NCBI GenBank assembly: GCA_025666215.1 | Contig: CP102593.1 | Coordinates: 1,253,001 to 1,317,000 of the forward strand | Direction of reading: 5' to 3' | DNA from: Xanthomonas campestris pv. phormiicola | Lineage (GTDB): Bacteria; Pseudomonadota; Gammaproteobacteria; Xanthomonadales; Xanthomonadaceae | Length of the DNA stretch: 64,000 nt | Shown here: one piece after another, positions 1 to 8,803 of the stretch | Layout: each line of letters opens with the position of its first letter | Numbering within the stretch: the first letter of the stretch is position 1 | Notes under the pieces: model-generated | The model's database searches: none | What the model saw: the letters and a program-made list of their open reading frames with translations, nothing else | What the model was told of the DNA's origin: nothing | Made by a program: the position numbers and the translations under genes

Positions 1-1374
1 ATCAACGACCGCGCGATGTTCCATGCCGACAACTGCTACTGGCTGCCGGTGGTGGAGATCGTCTCGCACCGGCTGCGCACGCACACCGTGTCCAACACCG
101 CGTTCCGCGGCTTCGGCGGGCCGCAGGGCATGCTGGCGATCGAGCGGGTGCTGGACGCGGTCGCCGCCGCGCTCGGCCGCGATGCGCTGGCGGTGCGCCG
201 CGCCAACCTGTACGCGGCGCCGGACCGCAACGTCACCCCGTACGGCATGACCGTGGAGGACAACGTCGCGCCGGCCTTGATCGAGGAACTGGCCGCGCGT
301 GCCGACTACGCCGCACGCCAGGCGGCGGTGGCCGCGTTCAACGCGCGCCACCGGGTGTTGAAGAAAGGCCTGGCGCTGACCCCGGTGAAGTTCGGCATCA
401 GCTTCACCACCAGCCACCTCAACCAGGCCGGCGCGCTGGTGCTGGTCTATGCCGACGGCTCGGTGCAGCTCAACCACGGCGGCACCGAGATGGGCCAGGG
501 GCTGATGATCAAGGTCGCGCAGATCGTCGCCGACGTGTTCGGCATCGGCATCGAGCGCGTGCGCATCACCGCCACGCGCACCGACAAGGTGCCCAATACC
601 TCGGCCACCGCGGCGTCCTCGGGCACCGACCTCAACGGCATGGCCGCCTACAACGCGGCCAGCGCCATTCGCGCGCGGCTGGCGGCGCTGGCCGCCGAAC
701 GCGGCGGGGTGGCGCCGGAGCAGGTGCGCTTCGCTGCCGGCAAGGTCGTCGCCGGTGGCCTGGAACTGGAGTTCGGCGTGCTGTGCCGGCAGGCGCACAT
801 GGCGCGTATCTCGCTGGCGGCCAGCGGCTACTACGCCACGCCGAAGATCCACTACGACCGCGCCCGCCACCGCGGCCGCCCGTTCTACTACTTCGCCTAC
901 GGCGCGGCGCTGAGCGAAGTGGTGATCGACACGCTGACCGGCGAGCACAGGGTGCTGGCGGTGGACGTGCTGCACGATGTCGGCCGTTCGCTGAATCCGG
1001 CGATCGACCTGGGCCAGATCGAAGGCGGCTTCGTCCAGGGCATGGGCTGGCTGACCACCGAGGAACTGGTCTACGACGCGCACGGCCGGCTGCTGACCCA
1101 TGCGCCGTCCACCTACAAGATTCCCACCGCCAGCGATCGCCCGGCGCGGATGGACATCCGCCTGTGGCAGGCCGGCCGCAACGAAGAGGCGACCATCCAT
1201 CGCTCCAAGGCGGTCGGCGAACCGCCGCTGATGCTGGCGATCTCGGTGTTCTCGGCGCTGACCCAGGCCGTGGCCGCGGCGGTGCCGGGCGCCGGCGTGC
1301 CGGCACTGGACGCGCCGGCTACGCCGGAGCGGATCCTGGCCGCGATCGCGGCGGGCAACGCCGATGCGCGCTGA
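1..1374 (+). CDS. xdhB: Xanthine dehydrogenase, molybdenum-binding subunit (C-terminal part)
   Basis: Oxidises hypoxanthine and xanthine to urate at a molybdopterin centre in the cytoplasm. The frame is open from base 1, so the gene begins left of the window; about 457 codons of the usual 770-800 are present. Visible are the cofactor-binding stretch FRGFGGPQG near base 106, a GTEMGQG segment near 481, and the C-terminal VGEPPLML near 1213, which carries the glutamate that acts as general base in this family. The stop overlaps the start of xdhC by 11 bases, as in bacterial xdhABC operons, so the two are co-translated. The assignment is firm at family level; the substrate is inferred from the xdhC partner. 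Confidence 0.93.
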   Translation: MNDRAMFHADNCYWLPVVEIVSHRLRTHTVSNTAFRGFGGPQGMLAIERVLDAVAAALGRDALAVRRANLYAAPDRNVTPYGMTVEDNVAPALIEELAARADYAARQAAVAAFNARHRVLKKGLALTPVKFGISFTTSHLNQAGALVLVYADGSVQLNHGGTEMGQGLMIKVAQIVADVFGIGIERVRITATRTDKVPNTSATAASSGTDLNGMAAYNAASAIRARLAALAAERGGVAPEQVRFAAGKVVAGGLELEFGVLCRQAHMARISLAASGYYATPKIHYDRARHRGRPFYYFAYGAALSEVVIDTLTGEHRVLAVDVLHDVGRSLNPAIDLGQIEGGFVQGMGWLTTEELVYDAHGRLLTHAPSTYKIPTASDRPARMDIRLWQAGRNEEATIHRSKAVGEPPLMLAISVFSALTQAVAAAVPGAGVPALDAPATPERILAAIAAGNADAR

Positions 1375-2416
1375 CTGGAGCCTGCAGGCCGAAGCGGCGC
1401 TGGCGCGGGGTGCGACCGCGCTGGTCACGGTGCTGGCCACCGCCGGCTCGACTCCGCGCGAGGCCGGCACGCGCATGCTGGTGAGCGCCGACGGCAGCAT
1501 CGGCACCATCGGCGGCGGCGTGCTCGAGTGGCGCGCCTGTGCGCTGGCGCGCGAGCTGCTGGCGCAGCCGCCGGGCAGCTGGCGGGTGCAGGACTATACC
1601 CTTGGCGCGCCGGCGCGCGCGCTGCGCTGCGGCGGCGCTTGCGCGGACTGCGCGGGGCACGCCCAGGCCGACGACCTGCTCGGCCAGTGCTGCGGCGGCC
1701 GCGTGCGCCTGCTGCTGGAACGGCTGGATCCGGCGCACAGCGACTGGCTGCGGCAGGCGACGCTGGGACGCACGGTGTTGACCCGGCTGTTGCCTGGCCG
1801 CCTCGATCACTGCATCAGCGATGCGCCGCCGCAAGCGCTGTCTTTGCGGGCGCCGGCGCCCACGGCCGGCGCGCTGCTGGCGCAGGCGACCGGCGCGCGA
1901 TGCACGCCGCTGTATCTGTTCGGCGCCGGCCACGTCGGCGTCGCCATCGCGCGTGCGCTGCACGGCCTGCCGTTCGCGCTGGACTGGTTCGATCCGCGCG
2001 CGGAGCTGGCCGCCGCCGCCGGTGCGGAGCATCTGCAGGAAGCAGCCATGCTCGCGCGTGCCGGCGCCGCACCGGCCGATGCGATGCTGCTGATCCTGAC
2101 CCACGATCATGCGCTGGATTACGCGCTCACCGCCGCGGCGCTGAGCGGCGATGCCGGCTTCGTCGGCCTGATCGGCTCGGCCTCCAAGCGCGCACGCTTC
2201 CTGTCGCGATTGCGCCACGACGGCCTGGGCGAGGCCGCGCAGGCGCGGCTGACCTGTCCGATCGGCCTGCCCGGGATCGAGGGCAAGGCCCCGGCGGTGA
2301 TTGCGCTGGCGGTGGTCGCGCAGCTGTTGCTGCGGGCGTCGGCGCTGGACGCGCAGCGTCTGCAGGCGGAGGACGCCGCATCGCTGCCGCCGCGATCCGC
2401 GCTCGCCGCGCGCTGA
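1364..2416 (+). CDS. xdhC: Xanthine dehydrogenase accessory protein XdhC
   Basis: Protein of 350 residues that, in the characterised family, binds molybdopterin, promotes its sulfuration and hands it to XdhB. The N-terminal XdhC/CoxI domain shows RMLVSADGSIGTIGGG at about residues 36-52; the C-terminal Rossmann domain shows LFGAGHVGVAIA near residue 185, followed by THDHALDYAL and the IGSASKRARF and CPIGLPGIEGKAP segments. It starts inside the 3' end of xdhB, so translational coupling is likely. No further purine gene follows; the next 400 bases are repeats and then a convergent gene. Confidence 0.93.
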   Translation: MRADWSLQAEAALARGATALVTVLATAGSTPREAGTRMLVSADGSIGTIGGGVLEWRACALARELLAQPPGSWRVQDYTLGAPARALRCGGACADCAGHAQADDLLGQCCGGRVRLLLERLDPAHSDWLRQATLGRTVLTRLLPGRLDHCISDAPPQALSLRAPAPTAGALLAQATGARCTPLYLFGAGHVGVAIARALHGLPFALDWFDPRAELAAAAGAEHLQEAAMLARAGAAPADAMLLILTHDHALDYALTAAALSGDAGFVGLIGSASKRARFLSRLRHDGLGEAAQARLTCPIGLPGIEGKAPAVIALAVVAQLLLRASALDAQRLQAEDAASLPPRSALAAR

Positions 2417-2505
2417 CATCGCCATCGTGGAAGCGGCGTTGCGTGGCCTCGGGCGATCGGTCACGACGAACGAAGTGTGGGAGCCTCAGGCTTCGGACAC
2501 ACCCT

Positions 2506-2815
2506 GTCGGGGCTGAAGCCCCTCCTGCAGTGCACCCAGTTGGCTTGCCGCAAGTCCCTGTAGGAGCAACTTCAGCCGCGACAGGCGAAGCGGTGCGCTT
2601 TCGGGTGGCGCAATGCGTCGGGACTGAAGTCCCTCCCACAGTGCATCCAGTTGGCTCGCCGCAAGTCTCTGTGGGAGCGGCTTCAGCCGCGACGAGCGAA
2701 GCGGTGCGCTTTCCGACGGCGCAATGCGCCGGAACTGAAGCTCCTCCTACCGTGCACCCGGCTCACGCGCCGCAAGTGCGTGTCGAAGCGGCTGCATTTC
2801 CGCGTCGCCACGACG
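2506..2815 (-). repeat. Three tandem ~111-bp hairpin repeat units
   Basis: The gap between xdhC and cysK has no credible gene. Three units begin near 2506, 2617 and 2728 (period 111). Each holds a GGGACTGAAGTCCC-type palindrome, then a GTGGGAGCGGCTTCAGCCGCGAC-like block (written here only as its type: a second palindrome around CTTCAGCCG) and a spacer ending in CGCAATGCG. The third unit is the most diverged. The family is the reverse complement of the repeats at 12861-13306, hence the minus orientation given here. It lies between convergent genes, where such hairpins often end transcription or protect mRNA ends. Confidence 0.85.
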
Positions 2816-2816
2816 C

Positions 2817-3776
2817 TTACGGCAGCCCGGCCAGCCAGTCGTCGTCGGAGCCTTCGTTGATGTCGGCGAACAGCGGGGTGGAGAAGTAGCGTTCGCCGGT
2901 GTCGGGCAACATCGCCAGGATCACCGCGCCGGGCGTGGCGGTCTCGGCCACGCGCAGCGCGGTGGCCACGGTGCCGCCGCCGGAGATGCCGGTGAAGATG
3001 CCTTCCTCGGCGGCGAGGCGGCGCGACACGGCGATCGCGTCGCTGTCCTCCACGCTCAGCACCTCGTCGTAGACCTCGCGGTTGAGCACCTCGGGCACGA
3101 AGTCCGGGGTCCAGCCCTGGATCTTGTGCGGCTTCCATTCCTGGCCCTGCAGCAGGGCCGCGCCGGCCGGCTCGGTGGCGGTGATGCGCACGTCCGGGCG
3201 GGCGACGCGCAGCACTTCGCCGACGCCGGTGAGGGTGCCGCCGGTGCCCCAGCCGCTGACGAAATGGTCCAGCCGGCGCCCGGCGAAATCGCGCAGGATT
3301 TCCGCGGCGGTGGTGCTGCGGTGGTAGGCGGGATTGGCCGGGTTGGCGAACTGGCGGGCGAGGAACCAGCCATGCTGCTTGGCCAGTTCCTCGGCCTTGC
3401 GCACCATGCCGCTGCCGCGCTCGGCGGCCGGGGTCAGGATCACCTTGGCGCCGAACGCGCGCATCAGCTTGCGGCGCTCGATCGAGAACGTCTCCACCAT
3501 CGTCGCCACGAACTTGTAGCCGCGCGCGGCGGCGACCATCGCCAGGGCCACGCCGGTGTTGCCGGAGGTGGCTTCGACGATGGTGTCGCCGGGCTTGAGC
3601 AGGCCCTTGGCCTCGGCGTCGAGCACGATCGCCAGCGCCAGGCGGTCCTTGACCGAGCCGCCGGGATTGAACGCCTCGACCTTGACGTACAGGCTCACGT
3701 GCGCGGGCGGCAGGCGGTGCAGCTTGACGATCGGGGTGTGGCCGATGGTGTCGAGGATGGTGTCGTAGATGGCCAT
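2817..3776 (-). CDS. cysK: Cysteine synthase A (O-acetylserine sulfhydrylase)
   Basis: Makes L-cysteine from O-acetylserine and sulfide, the last step of assimilatory sulfate reduction, in the cytoplasm with pyridoxal phosphate. The 319-residue protein has the usual length. The Schiff-base lysine is in NPGGSVKDR (Lys43); TSGNTG at 70-75 binds the substrate carboxylate; a GTGGTLTGVG loop binds the cofactor phosphate, and an ISGGGTVATAL segment follows. The gene lies 28 bases downstream of cysG on the same strand, so the two probably form an operon joining siroheme supply to cysteine synthesis. Confidence 0.96.
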   Translation of the reverse strand: MAIYDTILDTIGHTPIVKLHRLPPAHVSLYVKVEAFNPGGSVKDRLALAIVLDAEAKGLLKPGDTIVEATSGNTGVALAMVAAARGYKFVATMVETFSIERRKLMRAFGAKVILTPAAERGSGMVRKAEELAKQHGWFLARQFANPANPAYHRSTTAAEILRDFAGRRLDHFVSGWGTGGTLTGVGEVLRVARPDVRITATEPAGAALLQGQEWKPHKIQGWTPDFVPEVLNREVYDEVLSVEDSDAIAVSRRLAAEEGIFTGISGGGTVATALRVAETATPGAVILAMLPDTGERYFSTPLFADINEGSDDDWLAGLP

Positions 3777-3804
3777 GCGCAGGGTCTCCGGGAAGGTGTG
3801 CGGG

Positions 3805-5022
3805 TCAGGCGGCGTGGGCCAGGGTAGGCACGGCCGGCTTCGGGAAAGGTGAGGGCGGCGCGGGCAGCGGTGCGGCGCCGAACCAGTGCAGGCCGGTCGC
3901 CAGTGCGGCCACTTCGCCCAGGATCAGCAGTGCCGGCGAGCGCAGCTGGTGCGCGCGGGCGGTGTCGGGCAGGTCGGCCAGGGTGCCGACCACCACCCGC
4001 TGTTCCGGGCGCGAGCCGTTCTCCACCAGCGCGAACGGGGTGTCGGCGGCGCGGCCGGCGCGCAGCAGGCGTTCGCGCACCGTGTCCAGCCCGGCCACGC
4101 CCATGTACACCGCCAGGGTCTGCCGTTCCTGCGCCAGCGCGGCCCAGTCCAGCGTGTCGAACGATTCCTTGCAGTGCGCGGTGACCAGGCGCAGCGACTG
4201 CGCATGCTCGCGGTGGGTCAGCGGGATGCCGGCATAGGCCGCGCAGGCCAGCGCCGCGGTGATGCCCGGCACCACCGCGTAGGGCACGCCGTGCGCACGC
4301 AGGTATTCCAGTTCCTCGCCGCCGCGACCGAACACGAACGGGTCGCCGCCCTTCAGCCGCACCACGCGGCGGCCGCGCCGCGCATGCTCCAGCAGCAGCG
4401 CGTGGATCTGCTCCTGGCGCACGCTGTGGCCGCTGGCCGACTTGCCGACTTCGATCCGCTCGGCGGTGCCAGGCAGCAGGTCCAGGATCGCGGCGCTGAC
4501 CAGGCGGTCGTGCAGGACCACGTCGGCGCTGCGCAGCGCGTGCAGCGCGTTGAGCGTCAGCAGCCCCGGATCGCCGGGGCCGGCGCCGACCAGGGTCACC
4601 GTGCCGGGGCGGAGCGCTTGCGCCTGCGCTGCCGCGGCGGATTCGTCGCGGCCGTTGCCGGCGTCGTCTGCCGACGCCGGCACTGCGGCCGCATCGGCTA
4701 TGCCAGCCGCGGCCTGCGCCAGCACCCGCTGCGCGGCGGCGGCCTGCAGCGCCTGCCGGTTCACGCCGGGTTCGTCGCTGGCGGCGATCAGGTACCACAC
4801 CGCATCCAGCCAGGCGGCGTCGAAGCGGCCGCGCAGCCACCGGATGCGTCCGGCGTCGGCCAAGGCCTGCAGCGCCGGGCCCAGCGCCGGCGCACCCAGC
4901 CGCGGCACGGCGCCGGCGGCGAGCAGCGCCTGCACCTGGCGCTCGGCCGCGGCACCGCCGCCGACCACCAGCACGGGCCGCTCGCGCAGGTCCGGGTACA
5001 ACGCAATCGGGGCAGGGCTCAC
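3805..5022 (-). CDS. cysG: Siroheme synthase CysG with a shortened N-terminal domain
   Basis: The C-terminal two thirds (from about residue 140) is a complete uroporphyrinogen-III C-methyltransferase: [33 protein letters not shown] and a C-terminal SPALLILG are all present. This makes precorrin-2 for siroheme, the cofactor of the sulfite reductase encoded by cysI in this window. The N-terminal part keeps only the Rossmann start ([11 protein letters not shown] at 20-29, AASDEPGVN near 80-88) and then runs into a short Ala/Asp-rich linker. Enteric CysG has about 120 residues here, including the NVVDAP motif with catalytic Asp104 and the dimerisation part. At 405 residues it is about 50 shorter than the enteric enzyme. 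Dehydrogenase and ferrochelatase activity are therefore doubtful. Confidence 0.9.
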   Translation of the reverse strand: MSPAPIALYPDLRERPVLVVGGGAAAERQVQALLAAGAVPRLGAPALGPALQALADAGRIRWLRGRFDAAWLDAVWYLIAASDEPGVNRQALQAAAAQRVLAQAAAGIADAAAVPASADDAGNGRDESAAAAQAQALRPGTVTLVGAGPGDPGLLTLNALHALRSADVVLHDRLVSAAILDLLPGTAERIEVGKSASGHSVRQEQIHALLLEHARRGRRVVRLKGGDPFVFGRGGEELEYLRAHGVPYAVVPGITAALACAAYAGIPLTHREHAQSLRLVTAHCKESFDTLDWAALAQERQTLAVYMGVAGLDTVRERLLRAGRAADTPFALVENGSRPEQRVVVGTLADLPDTARAHQLRSPALLILGEVAALATGLHWFGAAPLPAPPSPFPKPAVPTLAHAA

Positions 5023-5068
5023 GGCGGTCGCAACGCAGGAAGGAGGTGGGAGGCGTGACCGTAGCGCC

Positions 5069-5126
5069 GGCTTATAGCCTCCGGAAATGACTTCATGCCT
5101 CTACCAGATAGCTTTCGGTTATAAGG
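5069..5126. promoter_or_regulatory. Candidate CysB-type operator between cysG and the cysB-like gene
   Basis: The 168-base divergent gap contains GGCTTATAGCC at 5069-5079 and, 40 bases on, CGGTTATAAGG at 5116-5126: CTTATA and its inverse TATAAG facing each other. Closely similar blocks (GGTTATCGGCTTATGCC, then GCTTATTTC) occur in the only other divergent cys promoter of the window, at 17859-17888. A shared element at two sulfur promoters fits control by the LysR-type regulator encoded next door. Binding is inferred from position and similarity only. Confidence 0.45.
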
Positions 5127-5190
5127 TGGGAGGCCCATTTCCACTACAGTCGTGGCTGCTCCCGCCAGGCGGCGCCTCGCCCTCGTTCCG

Positions 5191-6174
5191 ATGACGCTGA
5201 CCCAACTCCGCTACCTCGTCGCCATCGCCGATGCCGATCTCAACATCACCCTGGCCGCGGCGCGGGTGCACGCCACCCAGCCGGGGCTGTCCAAGCAGCT
5301 CAAGCAGCTGGAGGACGAACTCGGCTTCCTGCTGTTCGTGCGCAAGGGCCGCAGCCTGGAGACGGTGACCCCGGCCGGTCGCGAAGTGATCGAGCGCGCC
5401 CGCGCGGTGCTGGCCGAGGCCAACAACATCCGCACCTACGCCGCCAACCAGCGCCGCGAGAGCCAGGGCCAGCTGACCCTGACCACCACCCACACGCAGG
5501 CGCGCTTCGTGCTGCCGCCGGCCGTGGCGCAGATCAAGCAGGCGTATCCGCAGGTCAGCGTGCACCTGCAGCAGGCCGCCGAGAGCGCCGCGCTGGACCT
5601 GCTCAGCCAGGGCGACGCGGACATCGCCATCGTCAGCACCGCCGGCAGCGAGCCGGGCGCCGGCATCGCGGTGCCGCTGTACCGCTGGCGGCGGCTGGTG
5701 CTGGTGCCGCGCGGGCATGCGCTGGACGTGCCCAAGCGGGTGCCGGACATGGCCGCGCTGGCGGTGCAGCCGCTGATCAGCTACGAATCCTCGACCCGTT
5801 CCGGCTCCTCGCTGCAGCGCGCCTTCGCCCGGCTCGGGCTGGAGCCGAGCATCGCCCTGACCGCGCTCGACGCCGACCTGATCAAGACCTACGTGCGTGC
5901 CGGGCTCGGCGTCGGCCTGCTCGCGGAAATGGCGGTGCATGCCGGCGACACCGACCTGCGCGCCTGGCCGGCGCCGCCGGAGATCCCCGAATGCATCGCC
6001 TGGGCGGTGCTGCCGCGCGACCGCGTGCTGCGCGACTACGCGCTGGAGCTGGTGCACGTGCTGGCGCCGCAGATCGACACCCGCGACCTGCGCCGGGTCA
6101 TGGAAGGCAACCAGGAACCGGACTGGCCGACCCCGCCGAGCTGGGAAGAGCTGACCCAGACCATCACCAGCTGA
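5191..6174 (+). CDS. cysB: CysB-like LysR-family transcriptional regulator
   Basis: Predicted activator of the sulfur assimilation genes, answering to O-acetylserine or thiosulfate-type signals in the family. The N-terminal winged helix-turn-helix (residues 1-60: MTLTQLRYLVAIAD, ATQPGLSKQLKQLED) is followed by a CysB/Cbl-type effector domain with the characteristic TTTHTQARFVLP near residue 100. Length 327 matches CysB (about 324). A GTG 39 bases upstream would add an unlikely Arg-rich tail, so ATG 5191 is chosen. It is divergent from cysG, with an inverted CTTATA pair between them. Cbl rather than CysB cannot be excluded. Confidence 0.88.
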   Translation: MTLTQLRYLVAIADADLNITLAAARVHATQPGLSKQLKQLEDELGFLLFVRKGRSLETVTPAGREVIERARAVLAEANNIRTYAANQRRESQGQLTLTTTHTQARFVLPPAVAQIKQAYPQVSVHLQQAAESAALDLLSQGDADIAIVSTAGSEPGAGIAVPLYRWRRLVLVPRGHALDVPKRVPDMAALAVQPLISYESSTRSGSSLQRAFARLGLEPSIALTALDADLIKTYVRAGLGVGLLAEMAVHAGDTDLRAWPAPPEIPECIAWAVLPRDRVLRDYALELVHVLAPQIDTRDLRRVMEGNQEPDWPTPPSWEELTQTITS

Positions 6175-6393
6175 GCCGCCGCGCGACTGCAGCCGAGCCG
6201 CCGCGCCACTGCGTCTGCGTCGGCCATCGCTGGTCCTGGCGCGGTTGCCACCGCGCTGCGGCCGATCCGTCGTCCGCCATGCCTCGCATCCGGACCGCGC
6301 GCGGGGGCCGCCGCCGCGCATCGCCTGCGGCGTTTGCCATCGGTGCGTCGGGCCGTTACGGTGCGCGACCTCTTCTCCACTACAAGGATGTCC

Positions 6394-6981
6394 ATGCACC
6401 CCGTCCTCCAGCAGAACCTGTTCTTCGTCAAGGAGCAGGTCGGCATGTTCAAGGCCGCCAACAACTACGACGTGTTCGATCCGCAGAGCAACCAGAAGGT
6501 GCTCGAATGCCGCGAGCCGAATCTGGGCGTGTTCACCAGGATCTTCCGGTTCACCGACTACAAGCGCATGACCCCGTTCCAGGTCGAGGTGCGCACCCCG
6601 AACGGGCAGAAGGTGCTGACCGTCAGGCGCGGTTTCTCGCTGTTCCTGTCCAAGGTCGAGGTGCTGGACGAGCACGATCGGCTGGTCGGTTCCTTCAGCC
6701 AGAAGTTCTTCTCCATCGGCGGCAAGTTCGACGTGCTCGATGCGCGCGAGAAGCTGGTGTGCACGCTGCGCGGCAAATGGACCAGCTGGGATTTCCGCTT
6801 CGTGCAGGGCGAGCGCGAACTGGCGCGGGTGGCCAAGAAGTGGGCCGGGCTGGGCAAGGAGCTGTTCACCTCGGCCGACAACTACATGCTCGCGATCGAG
6901 AACGCGGTGCCGGCCGAGGACGACGTGCGCATCCTGATCATGGCCGCGGTGCTGTGCATCGACATGGTGCTGAAGGAATAA
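6394..6981 (+). CDS. LURP-one-related / scramblase-like domain protein
   Basis: Protein of 195 residues that looks like one LURP-one-related (Tubby/scramblase-fold) domain: alternating beta strands such as DVFDPQSNQKVLECRE, TPNGQKVLTVRRGF, VEVLDEHDRLVGSF and KWTSWDFRFV, with a hydrophobic C-terminal helix (VRILIMAAVLCIDMVL). Family members are thought to bind membranes or lipids; none has an agreed bacterial function. There is no signal peptide. An ATG at 6388 directly follows AAGG; the ATG at 6394 has that AAGG at a 6-base spacing and is preferred. It stands alone between cysB and a convergent kinase gene. Confidence 0.75.
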   Translation: MHPVLQQNLFFVKEQVGMFKAANNYDVFDPQSNQKVLECREPNLGVFTRIFRFTDYKRMTPFQVEVRTPNGQKVLTVRRGFSLFLSKVEVLDEHDRLVGSFSQKFFSIGGKFDVLDAREKLVCTLRGKWTSWDFRFVQGERELARVAKKWAGLGKELFTSADNYMLAIENAVPAEDDVRILIMAAVLCIDMVLKE

Positions 6982-7030
6982 GCGCCCATCGCCGCGCGCG
7001 CCGCAGTCGCTGCGCGTGGCGCCCTTGCGT

Positions 7031-8239
7031 TCAGGCGTTGGTCGCGCCCGCCAGCGGCAGCGTCACCGAGAAGCGGCTGCCCTGGCCCGGGCGGCTGCGC
7101 ACCTCGACGCTGCAGCCCAGCGTCTCGGCGGTGCGGCGCACGATCCACAGCCCCAGGCCGAGGCCTTCGCTGCGCGGATCGGCCTGGCGGAACGCCTGGA
7201 ACAGGGTGCGCAGGCTGTCGCCGTCCATGCCGATGCCGCTGTCGATGATCTCCACCAGCACCCGGTCCCGGCGGCGCCGGCAGCCGATCAGCACCGAGCC
7301 GTGCTCGGTGTACTTGACCGCATTGCCGAGCAGGTTGCCGAGCAGCGTGGACAGCAGCATGCCGTGGCTGCGCACGCGCAAGGTGGTCGGCACGTAGCGC
7401 AGCCGCAGCCCCTTGGCCGCGGCCTGCGGCCGCCAGGTGTCCACGATCGGGCCGAGCAGGTCGGCCAGGGCGACGTCGCGCAGCACCGGCAGGCTGTGCT
7501 CGCCGCCGGCGACCGCGCTGGCGGCCAGGTCGTCCAGGCCGGCGGAGACCTGGTTCAGCGCCTTGCGCGCCTCGTCCAGCGGCAGGCCGCTGGTCGCGTC
7601 GAGCTGGCGCTGGACCTTGGCCAGCGCGTAGGCGGCGGTGCGCAGCGGGGTCTTCAGGTCGTGGCCGGCGATGGCCAGCAGGCGGCTGCGGTAGTGGTTG
7701 GATTCCTGCGCCAGCGCCAGCGCCTTGCGCAGTTCCAGTTGCGCCATCGCCTGCCGCGCCAGCGCGCGCAGCGCTTCGATCTGTTCGTAGGTCAGCTGCC
7801 GCGCGCGCCGGTCGAGCACGCAGACGGTGCCCAGCGGCAGGCCGTCGGAGGTCTTCAGCAAGGCGCCGGCATAGAAATGCAGGCGTTCTGCGCCGGTGAC
7901 CAGGGGATTGGAGGCGAAGCGCGGATCCTCGCGCGTATCCGGCACCAGCAGCAGGTCGTCCTCGAGCAGCGCATGCGCGCACAGCGACGTGGCCAGCGGC
8001 GTTTCCCGGGTGCCCAGGCCGATCTCGCTCTTGAACCACTGCCGCTCGCTGTCGATCAGGTTGACCACCGCGATCGGGGTCTGACAGATCATCGCGGCCA
8101 GGCGGGTGATGTCGTCGAAGGCCGGCTCGCGCGGCGTGTCCAGGATCGCGTAGCTGTGCAACGCGTCCAGGCGCAGCGTTTCGTTGCGGGGCTTGGCGGC
8201 GCAATAGACCGGGCCGGCGGCGGTTTCGACAGGGGACAT
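7031..8239 (-). CDS. GAF-domain sensor histidine kinase
   Basis: Soluble 402-residue two-component kinase. Residues 25-165 form a GAF domain (FDDITRLAAMICQTPIAVVN, SLCAHALLEDD, GTVCVLDRRAR) of the type often fused to kinases and cyclases. The dimerisation domain has LLAIAGHDLKTPLR with phospho-acceptor His193. The ATPase domain has the N box (LLGNLLGNAVKYTEH), G1 (DSGIGMD), F box (FQAF) and G2 (GLGLGLWIV). No transmembrane segment or receiver domain is present and no response regulator lies beside it, so the partner is unknown. The signal may be a small ligand or redox state; the sequence does not say. Confidence 0.9.
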   Translation of the reverse strand: MSPVETAAGPVYCAAKPRNETLRLDALHSYAILDTPREPAFDDITRLAAMICQTPIAVVNLIDSERQWFKSEIGLGTRETPLATSLCAHALLEDDLLLVPDTREDPRFASNPLVTGAERLHFYAGALLKTSDGLPLGTVCVLDRRARQLTYEQIEALRALARQAMAQLELRKALALAQESNHYRSRLLAIAGHDLKTPLRTAAYALAKVQRQLDATSGLPLDEARKALNQVSAGLDDLAASAVAGGEHSLPVLRDVALADLLGPIVDTWRPQAAAKGLRLRYVPTTLRVRSHGMLLSTLLGNLLGNAVKYTEHGSVLIGCRRRRDRVLVEIIDSGIGMDGDSLRTLFQAFRQADPRSEGLGLGLWIVRRTAETLGCSVEVRSRPGQGSRFSVTLPLAGATNA

Positions 8240-8390
8240 GCGACGCGACTCTACGGCGTACAGTGGCGCAGTTTAGGGCAACCCCTTCAGTTTTTGACGA
8301 CGCCGCTTTCACTCCGGCGCAACGGGCGCAGCAGGGGGAGCCAGCGGCCGCAGGTGTTTCGTTTGGCGACCGTCCCGGTCGGCAAACGCC

Positions 8391-8414
8391 GGCGGGCGCA
8401 CCGCTGCGCCCGCC
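8391..8414 (-). terminator. Perfect GC hairpin after the 27-codon gene
   Basis: GGCGGGCGCA at 8391-8400 pairs exactly with TGCGCCCGCC at 8405-8414 across a CCGC loop. It lies 22 bases past the stop of the minus-strand small gene and has no T run, so it may stabilise an mRNA end or act as a weak terminator. A second, smaller GC hairpin (GGCGAC/GTCGGC type) follows near 8365-8383. Confidence 0.5.
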
Positions 8415-8436
8415 GGGTGGTGCCGCTGCGCGGCGT

Positions 8437-8520
8437 TCAGGCCGGCATGTCCTCGATCCGCAGGTACACCATGGTCTGGTGGAGCGGAACCCACTTGGGA
8501 TAGCTTTTGCTCGGAATCAT
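8437..8520 (-). CDS. Possible 27-residue small protein
   Basis: An ATG at 8520 opens a 27-codon frame, product MIPSKSYPKWVPLHQTMVYL followed by RIEDMPA. The ATG is preceded at about 6 bases by GGAGGGG, one of the strongest ribosome sites in the window, and a perfect 10-bp GC hairpin lies just downstream of the stop. No family is recognised. The same frame extends upstream to 8697 but those codons give low-complexity Arg/Ala sequence. It sits alone in a 560-base gap between the histidine kinase and the metal uptake genes. Whether it is a free peptide, a membrane-binding peptide or a leader is unknown. Confidence 0.45.
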   Translation of the reverse strand: MIPSKSYPKWVPLHQTMVYLRIEDMPA

Positions 8521-8803
8521 CTGCGTCCCCTCCGCGGGTGAAGTCTGTCGCTTGCCGGCGCACAGGCGCGGCTTCGGTGCAGGCGTCGACACGGCGCCAG
8601 TGGGCTTGAGCGCCACGCCGGGCTGTAGGCGGTTCCTGGCGCGGAACTGCGCGATCCAGCACTGCCGTCGCCCCGCGGCTGCGCCGTGCAGCGGCATCGC
8701 GCGGCCGCTCGCGGCAGGTTCGCGCGTCTTGTGTCTTGTCGCGCATGCGTCGATGTGTCGCAGGGTCTACCCCGATTGCGGCGGCAGGCCCTAGACTGCC
8801 GCG

